Shown here piece after piece: positions 15,714 through 24,246 of a stretch of 34,517 nucleotides of DNA. Numbering within the stretch: the first letter of the stretch is position 1; each line of letters begins with the position of its first letter. Under the pieces are notes generated by a model. That model saw only the letters and a list, made by a program, of their open reading frames with translations. It was not told where the DNA came from and did no database searches. Made by a program: the position numbers and the translations under genes. This stretch comes from Alphaproteobacteria bacterium (lineage in GTDB: Bacteria > Pseudomonadota > Alphaproteobacteria > Rhodospirillales > Casp-alpha2): NCBI GenBank assembly GCA_014382345.1, contig JACNJX010000062.1, positions 1 to 34,517 on the forward strand, given 5' to 3'.

Positions 15714-17072
15714 TCACCCCGCCTGTTCGGAAAGCACCGAGCAGACTCTGCGGATAACGCCGGGCCAGTCCCCGGCGGCGTCCTGGCGGAACAGCCGCAT
15801 GGAGGGATACCAGGGGCTGTCGTCCCGGCCCATCAACCAGCGCCAGTCCGGAATAAACGGCAGCAGCGTCCACACCGGCACCCCCAGCGCACCGGCCATG
15901 TGGGCGACGGAGGTATCCACCGAAATCACCAAATCCAGGTTGCGGATCACCGCCGCCGTATCGGCGAAATCCTTGAGCTCGCTGGCCAGATCGGTGACCG
16001 CGTCCCCGAACGCCGCCTTGGCTTCCCCGTCCCGTCCAACCTGGAGGCTATAAAGGGACACGCCGGGAATTTCGGCCAAGGGTTTCAAAAGCGCCGGGTC
16101 CATGGAACGCTTGGCGTCGTTGGTATGGTCCGGGTTGCCGCCCCAAACCAAACTGACCCGGAAACCCTCTTTCGGCTCCAGCCGTTCCGACCAGACTTTG
16201 ATCAGGGCGGGATCGGCGTCTATGTAACGTTCAGGCGCGGGGATGGTATCTAGGGCCGTTCCCAGAATCCGGGGCAGGTCCAGCAACGAGGCATGACAAT
16301 CGAAATCCGGGGCCTGTTCTCCGGTTATCACCAGGGTCGGCGCGGCTTCGAATCCCTCAAGCAACCGCGCCAACTGAGTCGGCGTTTCCAGAACCACCCG
16401 CCCGCCGTCCGCCGCCACCTGCGGCAGATAGCGGATAAACTGCAAAATATCCCCCAGGCCCTGTTCCGGATAGAAGAACAGGGTCTTGCCGTCCGGATTG
16501 CCGCCGTCCCAAACCGGTTGGGCATACGGGCGTTTAGGGTGTTTGAATTCCTCGACACGTTCCCGCCAGCCGTATTCCCGCCAGCCGTCTTCGAAATTCC
16601 CCATCAACAGATACAGGTGCCCCAGGTTGAAATGCGCATCCGCCCCTTCCGAATCCAGTACAACGGCCTGCTTGTAGGCCCCCACGGCTTCGTCCAGGTG
16701 TCCCATCCCTTTAAGCGCACTGCCCAAATGATTAAAGGCGATAACGTAATCCGGCCGTTGTATCACCGCCTCACGGAAACACAGCATGGCATCGCCCAGG
16801 CGATCCAGTTTTGCCAGCACGTTGCCCATGTTGTTCAGGGCTTCGGGGTAATTGGGCTGGTGCTTCAGCGCCTTGGCGATCAGGGTCAGGGCCGCGTCGT
16901 TGTTCCCGGTCTGAAAAGCGACGACGCCCAGCAGATGCAGGGCCGTTGGATTTTCTGGGTCCGCCTCAAGCACCTCCCGATAGACATTTTCGGCCTTCGA
17001 CAGGTCACCGGACTGGTGCAGCGCAATCGCCGCTTCCAGTTTCTGCTCGGGCGGCTCGGGTTGTTCTGTCAT
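15714..17072 (-). CDS. TPR protein with a glycosyltransferase-like C-terminal domain
   Basis: A 452-residue protein. Residues ~10-190 hold about five TPR units (such as AENVYREVLEADPENPTALH and CFREAVIQRPDYVIAFNHLG). From ~200 comes a GT-B-like domain with FFYPEQGLGDILQFIRYLPQ, VSLVWGGNP, and VISVDTSVAHMAGALGVPVW, a hallmark of heptosyltransferase/O-GlcNAc-transferase-like folds. It may glycosylate proteins or build polysaccharide. I chose ATG 17072, the start of the first helical region; the frame runs 24 codons further with an unlikely hydrophobic start. It converges on fcl with a 10-base gap, so a link to GDP-fucose use is plausible but unproven. Confidence 0.85.
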   Translation of the reverse strand: MTEQPEPPEQKLEAAIALHQSGDLSKAENVYREVLEADPENPTALHLLGVVAFQTGNNDAALTLIAKALKHQPNYPEALNNMGNVLAKLDRLGDAMLCFREAVIQRPDYVIAFNHLGSALKGMGHLDEAVGAYKQAVVLDSEGADAHFNLGHLYLLMGNFEDGWREYGWRERVEEFKHPKRPYAQPVWDGGNPDGKTLFFYPEQGLGDILQFIRYLPQVAADGGRVVLETPTQLARLLEGFEAAPTLVITGEQAPDFDCHASLLDLPRILGTALDTIPAPERYIDADPALIKVWSERLEPKEGFRVSLVWGGNPDHTNDAKRSMDPALLKPLAEIPGVSLYSLQVGRDGEAKAAFGDAVTDLASELKDFADTAAVIRNLDLVISVDTSVAHMAGALGVPVWTLLPFIPDWRWLMGRDDSPWYPSMRLFRQDAAGDWPGVIRRVCSVLSEQAG

Positions 17073-17196
17073 TAAGGGGCAAAAACCTGTTTGGAAAATA
17101 TGCAAAAGCCCGGCAACTATGCCCCCTGAGGCTCGACCCGGCAACTCCCCGCCCCTATAGTCTTCCGGTCTTTAAATAAAATCCGGACCCTCTGGC

Positions 17197-17805
17197 ATGT
17201 TTCACAAAATCGGCGAGCCCCACGGGCTTCCCCACGACCCGTTCAAGAGCTGCGTCGTGCCCCGACCCATCGGCTGGATTTCCACCCTTAGCGCCGACGG
17301 GATCGTCAACCTGGCGCCTTACAGTTTCTTCAACGCCCTGGCTGCCGAGCCGCCGATGGTGATGTTTTCCACCAACGGCAAACAGCCCTTCGGCCCTAAG
17401 GACAGCCTGACCAACGTCGAGGCCACCGGGGAATTCGTCTGTTCCATGGCGACCTGGAACTTGCGCGACGCCATGAACAGGACCAGCGCCCCGGAAGTGC
17501 CGGAGATCAACGAATTCGATGTTGCGGGGCTGGAAATGGAACCCTCCGTACTGGTCAAGCCGCCCCGGGTCAAGGCCTCGCCTATACATCTGGAATGCCT
17601 GTATCACACGACCGTGGAGCTGCCCTGCGACATCGAAGGCGGGCGCAACGCCGTCTGCATCGGCCGGGTCATCGGCGTGCACATCCGCGACGAAGTCCTG
17701 ACCGACGGCAAGGTCGACATCGCCCGTATCCGCCCGTTGGCGCGGCTGGGGTACCAGGACTATACGGTCGCGGAAACGGTCTTCCCCATGGCCATGCCGA
17801 AGTAG
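17197..17805 (+). CDS. Flavin reductase-like protein (FMN-binding split barrel)
   Basis: A 202-residue protein of the flavin reductase-like family that binds FMN in a split beta-barrel. The N-terminal block PHDPFKSCVVPRPIGWISTL, followed by NLAPYSFFNALAAEPPMVMF, is the family signature and forms the FMN phosphate and isoalloxazine site. Such proteins may reduce flavin with NAD(P)H or act as flavoproteins on unknown substrates; the partner is not visible here. The start ATG 17197 has only a weak upstream CCGGA. It is divergent from the TPR gene, with 124 bases between them, and is followed by a hairpin. Confidence 0.85.
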   Translation: MFHKIGEPHGLPHDPFKSCVVPRPIGWISTLSADGIVNLAPYSFFNALAAEPPMVMFSTNGKQPFGPKDSLTNVEATGEFVCSMATWNLRDAMNRTSAPEVPEINEFDVAGLEMEPSVLVKPPRVKASPIHLECLYHTTVELPCDIEGGRNAVCIGRVIGVHIRDEVLTDGKVDIARIRPLARLGYQDYTVAETVFPMAMPK

Positions 17806-17819
17806 GACTAAGCGGCGTT

Positions 17820-17853
17820 CCGGCAAAAGGCACAACGCCCTTCCCTTTGCCGG
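17820..17853. repeat. Hairpin after the flavin reductase-like gene
   Basis: CCGGCAAA (17820-17827) and TTTGCCGG (17846-17853) are a perfect 8-bp inverted repeat with an 18-base loop. It lies 15 bases after the stop and 24 before the next start. No T-run follows, so a rho-independent terminator is doubtful; it may be a processing or attenuation element. Confidence 0.4.
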
Positions 17854-17876
17854 GATAGCGTTGTTCAATACTTTCG

Positions 17877-18851
17877 ATGAATGAAAAGCCCCCCGAAATC
17901 CCGACCGAGCTCCGGCCCGGACCGTCCGACGTTTCCTTCGACTTGGATCTGGTTTTGTCGTCCATCGTTTCGGTGCACGCGGAAATTCCGGAAGACGGCT
18001 TTACCGCCGGTTCGCTGGGCACTGACCGGCAGGGCCACGGTGTCGTCATTGCCGACGGCGGACTCGTGCTGACCATCGGCTATCTTGTCGTCGAGGCGAC
18101 ATCCGTATGGATGATCGATTCCACGGGGCGCGCTATTGCCGGTCATGTCACGGGCTATGATCAGGAAACCGGTTTCGGGGTGATCCAGGCGCTGGAACCT
18201 GTCGATCTGACGCCGATGCGGATCGGCCGGTCCGATGAACTCAGCGTCGGTGAACCGGTCATCTTCGCCGGCTCCGGCGGCCGTTCCCAGGCGCTGAAGA
18301 CCGAGATTGCCTCTATCCGGGAATTTGCCGGCTACTGGGAATACCTGCTGGACCGGGCGATTTTCACATCTCCGCCGCATCCGTTCTGGGGCGGCGGCGC
18401 ATTGATCGGCCCGGACGGAACGCTTCGCGGTATCGGCTCGCTCTACGTGCAGGACGCCGTCCGCGACGGCGAAGCCCAAGACGGCAACATGGTCGTGCCG
18501 ATCGATATTCTGGAGCCCATCCTCGGCGATCTTGTCACCACCGGGAGCGCCAACCGGCCCCGGCGGCCGTGGCTCGGCATGTTCTCCGCCGAAGCCGCCG
18601 GCAAGGTCATCGTCGCCGGTTTATGGGAGGGCGGACCGGCGGAAAGCGCCGGCATTGAAATCGGCGATCTGGTGCTGGAAGTAGAGGGAACGCCGGTAAC
18701 GGGAATGGCCGATATGCTGCGAAGAATCTGGGCGCTGGGCGAAGCCGGGATCGAGGTGCCGCTGATCATCTTCCGCGACCGCGGCGTCCGGGAAATCGTC
18801 ATCCCCTCGGCGCGGCGCGAGGACTTCCACAAGGCCCCCCGGCTGCATTAA
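17877..18851 (+). CDS. DegP/HtrA-like protein with PDZ domain, catalytically dead
   Basis: A 324-residue protein with a trypsin-like S1C fold followed by a PDZ domain (~231-305, with GGPAESAGIEIGDLVLEVEG). The three catalytic positions are altered: the LTNxHV His is Tyr69 (LTIGYLV), the TDLAV Asp is Gly99 (TGFGVI), and the GNSGG Ser is Gly172 (FWGGGALIG). The fold is otherwise kept, so this is a pseudoprotease, not a random truncation. No signal peptide is visible, so it is probably cytoplasmic. It might be a PDZ-based adaptor or peptide sensor. The ATG at 17877 has no strong ribosome site. Its stop overlaps that of the convergent antiporter gene. Confidence 0.8.
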   Translation: MNEKPPEIPTELRPGPSDVSFDLDLVLSSIVSVHAEIPEDGFTAGSLGTDRQGHGVVIADGGLVLTIGYLVVEATSVWMIDSTGRAIAGHVTGYDQETGFGVIQALEPVDLTPMRIGRSDELSVGEPVIFAGSGGRSQALKTEIASIREFAGYWEYLLDRAIFTSPPHPFWGGGALIGPDGTLRGIGSLYVQDAVRDGEAQDGNMVVPIDILEPILGDLVTTGSANRPRRPWLGMFSAEAAGKVIVAGLWEGGPAESAGIEIGDLVLEVEGTPVTGMADMLRRIWALGEAGIEVPLIIFRDRGVREIVIPSARREDFHKAPRLH

Positions 18852-21361
18852 CCGTTACTATTCTCTCCCGAGGTAATTTCCTCCAGTTCCTTCCGGCGCT
18901 CCCGGTCGGTCTGTTCCAGGGCCGCCTGAATGCCGGGGCAGACCAGGCAGACCTCATCGAAGTCCTTGCGCACTAGCGCATAGACCGCCGTCGGCAGGAC
19001 GGCGCGGCAGGTGGCAACGCGGGGTTCCTGGCGCAGCAACGCCATCTCGCCGAAAAAATCACCGGCAAGCAGGGTCGCGAGGTCATGCTCTTCGCCGTTG
19101 GTGTCTTGTGACACCCGAACGACGCCGCGCGCGATCAGATAAAGGGTTTCGCCGCGTTCGCCCTGCCGGATAATGGTCTTCCCGGCGGGGATGGTACGCT
19201 GGACCAGGCGGGCCGCGACGTGATGGAAGTCGTCTTCGGGCATGTCATGAAAAAACGGCACTTTCCGCAGCAATTCGCCGGGGTCGAGGCGGAGTTGGGA
19301 AATGTCTTCGCCCTTGAGGTGGCGAATTTCCCGGTTCAGGTTTTCGATCACCTTTTCGCGAACCCCTTCCGGGATGGACCCGACGCGGGCTTCGGCCTCG
19401 ACAATTTCCGCCTCGGCGTGAACCAGCAACCGCCGCGCCAGACGTTCCTGCACCGCATTGACGAATTCGGGAAATTGTTCGGCCATGGCGTCGATATGAT
19501 CTTCGGCCGTCTTCAGCCACCCTCTGTACCGCTTGCGAACCTCGGCAACGATACCGGGTTGGGCTGATTCCGCGAACACAAGCCTGTCCAGATCATCCAG
19601 AACACGGGTGCAGCCCTGAAAGCGCCCCCAGGCTTCCTCGTATTCGCGCGACACATGGGAGAGGCGTTCGCGTTCCGGCAATCCGGTAAAGCCAAGCAGT
19701 GAATCGAACGCCTTGTAAAGCGCATCGCTGATCGGCCGGTCCCCCCGAAAATGCAATGGATCCCGCGACAAAGCCTGGCCGTGACGAAGGGCATCCTGCT
19801 CGTGATCAATGGCATGACACAAATCCCGGTAAACACGTTCCGGAATGTGTCCGCTGGTAAATAATTCATAGTAAATTGCCTTCTCGGCGGCAAAGACACG
19901 GGAATAGATCAGCACACGTTCCTCTTCCGAATCCAGTTCCCGGTGACGCAGTTCCTCCACCTCCGAGCGCAGTCCCTTCATTTCCGCAGCAAGTTCGGAC
20001 TCGAGTGTTTCGGCGATGCGGGCGGAGAACAGGCCGCCTTCCTGGAGGTCGGATATCCGGTCATGGGCGCGATGTTTTGCCAACAGCAACCCCTCGGCGC
20101 GGCCCACCTGTTCGGCCAGAGTGGGTTTGTCCAACCCCAGCCGCTTGACCAGGGTTTCAATACTCAGCCCCTGCACCAGCAGGGTGAACAACACCGCCCC
20201 CATAACCAGGGCGACAAAGGTTTCGCTGTGCGCAAAATCCTGAAGACTGAGCACGATGGCGAGCGCGATGGCGCCACGAAGCCCGCCCCAGTACATCACC
20301 GTCTGATAGGCGCGTTCCACCGGCAGCGACCCGCGCAGCCGGCCGACCAGGGGCACCAGGGTAAAAATAACCACGGCGCGGGAAACCAACATGGCGCCGA
20401 TGACCCAGGCCAGCATGTCGAGGGACTCATAAAGCGCGCCCAGGTCCACGCGCAGGCCAACCAGCAAAAAAATCAGCGCATTGGCGAGAAACGCCATGTA
20501 TTCCCAGAAATGCTCGATAAAACCGGCCACCGATCCTGATATCTTGGCCCGCCCCCAGCTACCCATGGTCAGGCCGGCGGCTACTGTCGCCATGACGCCG
20601 GAGACATGCAGGAAATGCTCGGCGACCAAGAACGACAAATAGGCCAGGATCGTGGTCAGCGACACCTCGATATAGGGGTCATTTTCAACCCGGCCCAAAA
20701 TCCATCCGAACGCTATTGCCGCCAGCCAGCCGACCACGGCGCCGCCGACGAAGACAATCAGGAAGTCCGCCGCGCTGCCAAAAGCCGTTTCCGGTGTCAG
20801 GACGTAGCCCCCCGCAACCACGCCGACGAGAATCCGCGACGCGACGATAGCGGTGGCGTCGTTGAACAGGCTTTCGCCCTCAACCAGGATATTCAACCGG
20901 ATCGGCACGCCCAGGTTCCGGAACAGCGCAATCACCGCCACCGGGTCCGTGGCGCTGAGGATGGAACCCAGCAACAACGCCTCCGGAAAGTTGAAGGGCG
21001 TCGCCAACCAAACGACGGTCCCAATCATCCCCGTCGACAGGGCCAGCCCGGGAACCGCCAGGGTCAAGACCGGCAACAGGTTTTGCTTGAGCAGGCGGGG
21101 ATCGAGATTAAAGGCCGATTCAAAAATCAACGTCGGCAGAAAGACGAACAGGATGACGTCCGGAGAAATATCGTTTTCGGCGAAGGGGCGGAATATCTCC
21201 GGTCCTGCTTCCGCCAGTTGCCGGAGACCGATGCCGAGGACAACCAAAACCACGGTAAACGGCAAATTTACCCATTTAGTGAAGGCCCGGGCCGCGCCGG
21301 CGACAAACAACAACACGACAACCAGTGTAACCAGTTCGATAACATTGGAAGCGTGTGGCAT
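18848..21361 (-). CDS. Na+/H+ antiporter (CPA1) with cyclic-nucleotide-binding C-terminus
   Basis: An 837-residue protein. The first ~400 residues form a CPA1/NhaP-type antiporter with about 12-13 membrane helices, including ATDP (137-140) and the Asn167-Asp168 pair in GESLFNDATAIV needed for cation/proton exchange. A long cytoplasmic helical region (~410-700) follows. Then comes a cyclic-nucleotide-binding (CRP-like) domain (~705-815) with AGKTIIRQGERGETLYLIAR and LLAGDFFGEMALL. The antiporter-plus-cNBD layout recalls plant SOS1 and animal SLC9C proteins. It should export Na+ or another cation with gating by a nucleotide or other ligand. GAGGG lies 6 bases ahead of the ATG. Confidence 0.9.
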   Translation of the reverse strand: MPHASNVIELVTLVVVLLFVAGAARAFTKWVNLPFTVVLVVLGIGLRQLAEAGPEIFRPFAENDISPDVILFVFLPTLIFESAFNLDPRLLKQNLLPVLTLAVPGLALSTGMIGTVVWLATPFNFPEALLLGSILSATDPVAVIALFRNLGVPIRLNILVEGESLFNDATAIVASRILVGVVAGGYVLTPETAFGSAADFLIVFVGGAVVGWLAAIAFGWILGRVENDPYIEVSLTTILAYLSFLVAEHFLHVSGVMATVAAGLTMGSWGRAKISGSVAGFIEHFWEYMAFLANALIFLLVGLRVDLGALYESLDMLAWVIGAMLVSRAVVIFTLVPLVGRLRGSLPVERAYQTVMYWGGLRGAIALAIVLSLQDFAHSETFVALVMGAVLFTLLVQGLSIETLVKRLGLDKPTLAEQVGRAEGLLLAKHRAHDRISDLQEGGLFSARIAETLESELAAEMKGLRSEVEELRHRELDSEEERVLIYSRVFAAEKAIYYELFTSGHIPERVYRDLCHAIDHEQDALRHGQALSRDPLHFRGDRPISDALYKAFDSLLGFTGLPERERLSHVSREYEEAWGRFQGCTRVLDDLDRLVFAESAQPGIVAEVRKRYRGWLKTAEDHIDAMAEQFPEFVNAVQERLARRLLVHAEAEIVEAEARVGSIPEGVREKVIENLNREIRHLKGEDISQLRLDPGELLRKVPFFHDMPEDDFHHVAARLVQRTIPAGKTIIRQGERGETLYLIARGVVRVSQDTNGEEHDLATLLAGDFFGEMALLRQEPRVATCRAVLPTAVYALVRKDFDEVCLVCPGIQAALEQTDRERRKELEEITSGENSNG

Positions 21362-21456
21362 GGGCGACCCTCAACACCATCTTGTCCCGCACCCGAAAAT
21401 TGCCCGGATACGAACTTTGACACGAATACCATACAATAGAATGCTGGGTGAATATC

Positions 21457-21470
21457 TTGACCCTGGTCAA
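21457..21470. promoter_or_regulatory. TTGACC-N2-GGTCAA palindrome upstream of the antiporter gene
   Basis: A perfect 14-base palindrome, ~96 bases upstream of the antiporter start. A symmetric site of this size suits a dimeric regulator. The 158-base gap around it holds no gene. Confidence 0.45.
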
Positions 21471-21519
21471 ACAACGGTCACAGGGCTGAAATCCCCGGCC
21501 GCCCCATTCACGACACTGT

Positions 21520-22536
21520 TTACCAGAGGTCCGGCTTGTCCTCGACCTCATCGCGGGCCTCGTGCCTGAGGTCCCGGAAATCAAACGGATCGGCATGAAT
21601 GTTGGGAAGGGTGGCGCCGGCCATAAACGCCGTTTTGCGCGCCGCGTTCACCATTGCCGGGTAGCCGCAAATGAAAACGGACCAGCCCTTCAAATCCGGA
21701 TGGTCGGCAAAGGCCGCCTCATCGGCGCGCCCGGCCCTGAAGGGACCGGCGGCGGCGCTCCCCGACACGCAGGGCGCGAAATGAAAATTATCGTGGGTGT
21801 CCGCCAGCGCCCGAACTTCATCGGCAAGATAAATGCCTGTCGCCTCCCGGCTGCCATGATAAAGGTGAATGTTGCCCGTATGCCCAGCATCCAGGGCGTC
21901 CCGAACGACCCCCAATAACGGCGCCAGCCCAGTGCCGGTGCCGATCAGCAACAAGTTCTGGTCCGGTGTCCCAGGAACGTAAAAGCAGTCACCGTTAGGG
22001 CCTTGCAGGTCCAGACCGTCGCCGGGCGTGACCTGGTCAAAAAACCAATTGCTCATCTCCCCCCGGGGCATGCGCTTGACGTGAATTTCCAGTTCCCGGT
22101 CAAGGCGCGGCACGCTGGCCAGGGAATAGGAGCGCACAATGCCATCGTCACGGCGAATATTGACGAATTGCCCTGCCCGATAATACAGGGGCGTCGAGGG
22201 CCTGAGCCACACCCGGCAAACGTCAGGCGTCATCTTGTCGATGCCGGTGACAATAGCGCGGCCGTAAATAACCGCATCATCGGCTTGGGCGATGGTCAAC
22301 GGCCCGCTGGGCCGGCACATGCAGGCCAGGAAATATCCCTGTTGGGCGAGAGAGGGCCGGATATTCTTTTGAGCATCCTGCGGAACGTCGCCCTCCGTCA
22401 TCTGAACCATGCAAGACAAACAGGTTCCCTTTTTGCAGGAATAGGGGATGTCGGCATTGGCCCGCAATAGCGCATCAAGGACGGTTTCCCCGTCTTCACA
22501 GACATGGGCCGCGTCTTTGTAGGTAATTTCGGCCAT
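21520..22536 (-). CDS. NAD(P)H:ferredoxin-type reductase (2Fe-2S, FAD, NAD(P))
   Basis: A 338-residue electron-transfer protein. The N-terminal plant-type 2Fe-2S domain has Cys34, Cys39, Cys42 (CKKGTCLSC) and Cys72 (FLAC). The FAD domain has RSYSLAS at 135-141. The NAD(P) domain has GTGTGLAP (199-206) and CGYP (290-293). This is the layout of oxygenase reductases such as those of toluene or methane monooxygenase. Electrons would pass from NAD(P)H to FAD, the cluster and then an acceptor. No oxygenase is nearby; the adjacent gene, 34 bases upstream on the same strand, is a truncated haemoglobin and is the natural candidate acceptor. Confidence 0.9.
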   Translation of the reverse strand: MAEITYKDAAHVCEDGETVLDALLRANADIPYSCKKGTCLSCMVQMTEGDVPQDAQKNIRPSLAQQGYFLACMCRPSGPLTIAQADDAVIYGRAIVTGIDKMTPDVCRVWLRPSTPLYYRAGQFVNIRRDDGIVRSYSLASVPRLDRELEIHVKRMPRGEMSNWFFDQVTPGDGLDLQGPNGDCFYVPGTPDQNLLLIGTGTGLAPLLGVVRDALDAGHTGNIHLYHGSREATGIYLADEVRALADTHDNFHFAPCVSGSAAAGPFRAGRADEAAFADHPDLKGWSVFICGYPAMVNAARKTAFMAGATLPNIHADPFDFRDLRHEARDEVEDKPDLW

Positions 22537-22570
22537 CGGAGGACGCCCTTGCCGGTGTGGAAGGTTCCGA

Positions 22571-22939
22571 TTAGCGGTTCAGAACGTCGTCGCGGGTGCC
22601 GCCGGCAATAGCCAAGACTTCCCCGATCAGCTCGTCGGCCACACCCAATTCCCTGAGCGTCGCATCAAGATGGCCCGCAACGGCATCAAAATGTGAATCA
22701 TTCAGGCCCTTTTCGACCAGGGGCGCATGGGCTTCGCGCAGGTCCTTGCCGATATACTCATTGGGCCCACCAAAGGCCATCGTCAAAAAGGCCTTTTGCT
22801 TGTTGCGCTGCTCATCCATGTCGGTGGTGTCGAAAAAATCGCTGATGGATGGGTCGCTCAGGACCTTGCGGTAAAAAATATCGACAGCTGCTTCGACGGC
22901 GGCTTCCCCGCCCAGACGGTCATACAGAGTATCGGTCAT
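22571..22939 (-). CDS. Group I truncated haemoglobin
   Basis: A 122-residue two-over-two globin. Tyr23 sits at the B10 position (IFYRKVL), Phe35/Phe36 near CD1, and His71 is the proximal F8 ligand (LREAHAPLV). GGPNEYIG at 57-64 and the spacing match group I. Such proteins bind O2 and NO and can act as NO dioxygenases when reduced. It lies directly upstream of the 2Fe-2S reductase in the same transcription unit, so the pair could form a two-protein counterpart of flavohaemoglobin. The start has GGGGAA upstream. Confidence 0.92.
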   Translation of the reverse strand: MTDTLYDRLGGEAAVEAAVDIFYRKVLSDPSISDFFDTTDMDEQRNKQKAFLTMAFGGPNEYIGKDLREAHAPLVEKGLNDSHFDAVAGHLDATLRELGVADELIGEVLAIAGGTRDDVLNR

Positions 22940-23037
22940 GATTTCCCCTATTGGAACAAATTACGAGTAGGTGACCACAACGAATGGGTCTACAGAAATA
23001 AACTAACCGTAAAAATCATGGTTTCGGATGTCAGTAT

Positions 23038-23062
23038 GTTTCACTGTATGTCATGCTGAAAC
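23038..23062. promoter_or_regulatory. Inverted repeat between the haemoglobin and Hpt genes
   Basis: GTTTCA (23038-23043) and TGAAAC (23057-23062) are perfect inverted arms 13 bases apart, in the 153-base divergent gap. It could be an operator for either gene. I see no FNR-type TTGAT-N4-ATCAA site there. Confidence 0.4.
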
Positions 23063-23092
23063 AGCAACAATTAAAACAGCACTGGAAACGTC

Positions 23093-23437
23093 ATGACCAG
23101 CGCAGACGAAGAACTTCTGGCCAAGATCAAGATCTTGCAGGACGCCTTCAAGGCAAACCTTGAAGACCGCTTGGCCGAGGTTGACGCCGCCCTGGACAGC
23201 CTTCGCACGGCGGGGGAAGACAACGCAGACGCGCTGAACCACCTTATGGGCCTGGCCCACAAGTTGACCGGGTCCGCCGGAACCTTCGGCTTTCCCGCCA
23301 CCAGCGACGCGGCGGGTGAACTGGAAACGCTGTGTGAGTCTCTCGAAAAGGCGGGAGGGGATGCGTCGGCGCACTTTGACCGGATCGCCGCTCTGGTCGA
23401 TGGCCTGCGGCAGGCCGCCGCCGGGGAAACTGTCTAG
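23093..23437 (+). CDS. Stand-alone Hpt (histidine phosphotransfer) protein
   Basis: A 114-residue four-helix phosphotransfer protein. The phosphorylated His is His56 in AHKLTGSAGTFGF, followed by helix 4 (AAGELETLCESLEKAGGD). Hpt proteins pass phosphate between receiver domains of hybrid kinases and response regulators. No kinase or regulator is adjacent. The histidine kinase at 29125 has no receiver domain, so that gene would not by itself use this Hpt. The start ATG 23093 has GGAAA 4 bases upstream. Confidence 0.88.
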   Translation: MTSADEELLAKIKILQDAFKANLEDRLAEVDAALDSLRTAGEDNADALNHLMGLAHKLTGSAGTFGFPATSDAAGELETLCESLEKAGGDASAHFDRIAALVDGLRQAAAGETV

Positions 23438-23457
23438 AGTCTGGGGACTCCTCGAAT

Positions 23458-23904
23458 TTACCCCTGAGCCAACTCTTCTTCCAGAACGCGGCGGAGACCA
23501 TCGGGGATAGCCAGGGTCTTGCGGGTCGCGGGGTCGAAAAAGACATTAACGCTGGTCGCCGTGGCAACGTTGACGCCGTCCTTGAACAGGCCGTAACCGG
23601 TGGTGATGGATTTGCTGCCGATTTTGAGCAATCGCCCGCCGACATCCACGCTTCCGGGAAAATGCATTTCGCTACGGTAATCGATGTGCACGTTGGCGAG
23701 GATATAGTCAATATCCGTGCCCCGATTACGCAGCAGCTTGTCGATCAGGGCGACGCGCGATTGTTCCACATAGGCTGCATAGGCGACATTGTTGATGTGG
23801 CCCAAGCTGTCCTGATCGGAAAACCGCAGGCTGACCGGAACCCAATGACGGAATTTTCCGGCGTCAGTCAGATCGGGCAAGGTCTCTGAATTTTCAGCAT
23901 TCAT
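23458..23904 (-). CDS. Acyl-CoA thioesterase (hotdog fold)
   Basis: A 148-residue 4-hydroxybenzoyl-CoA thioesterase-like enzyme. The catalytic motif SDQDSLGHINN has Asp32 and the helix-start GH (35-36). VHIDYRSEMHFPGSVDVG forms the following strands. It would hydrolyse an acyl-CoA to free acid and CoA. The ATG lies 6 bases after the cupin stop, with no ribosome site, which points to coupling. A TATAAT on the minus strand (23910-23915) ends 5 bases before the ATG and might give a leaderless transcript. Confidence 0.85.
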   Translation of the reverse strand: MNAENSETLPDLTDAGKFRHWVPVSLRFSDQDSLGHINNVAYAAYVEQSRVALIDKLLRNRGTDIDYILANVHIDYRSEMHFPGSVDVGGRLLKIGSKSITTGYGLFKDGVNVATATSVNVFFDPATRKTLAIPDGLRRVLEEELAQG

Positions 23905-23910
23905 GGGGGA

Positions 23911-24246
23911 TTATAGGCCTTCGGTTGGGATGAAATCGTGTTCGCCAATTCCCTGCACACAGACAAACCGGCACCGCCTGCCGTCCTTTCCGGTCACGCG
24001 ATGCGCCTTGTCGGGGGTTACAGTATATGTGTCATCGGGCTGCAAGTCCTTTGTTCCCGAAGCCGCCTTTGTTTCCACCGTCATCGGGCCGTCCAGACAG
24101 ATGAAAGTATCCGTAACCTCGGTGTGAAAATGCCAGGGTATTTCCTCTCCCGGTTCAAGCGTCAGAATTTGAACGCGCAGATCCGGGGTTTCGGCAATCA
24201 ATTCCCGGCCTTCTATGAAATACGGAAGGTCTTCCGGCTTGGTCAC
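23911..24246 (-). CDS. Cupin-domain protein
   Basis: A 111-residue single cupin. The first motif gives His39 and His41 (PWHFH), with Asp45 in place of the usual Glu, and the second gives His82 (PDKAHRV), so a metal site is likely present. Function within cupins cannot be read from sequence; small ones act as isomerases, dioxygenases or ligand sensors. The GTG start overlaps the stop of the CoA-transferase gene by four bases (GTGA). It is the middle gene of a three-gene unit with CoA-transferase and thioesterase, which suggests a role in acyl-CoA metabolism. Confidence 0.8.
   Translation of the reverse strand: MTKPEDLPYFIEGRELIAETPDLRVQILTLEPGEEIPWHFHTEVTDTFICLDGPMTVETKAASGTKDLQPDDTYTVTPDKAHRVTGKDGRRCRFVCVQGIGEHDFIPTEGL

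Noticed and set aside
23910-23915. A leaderless promoter (TATAAT) for the thioesterase gene
   Set aside because: No -35 element at a proper distance, and the box overlaps the cupin stop; kept only as a note.
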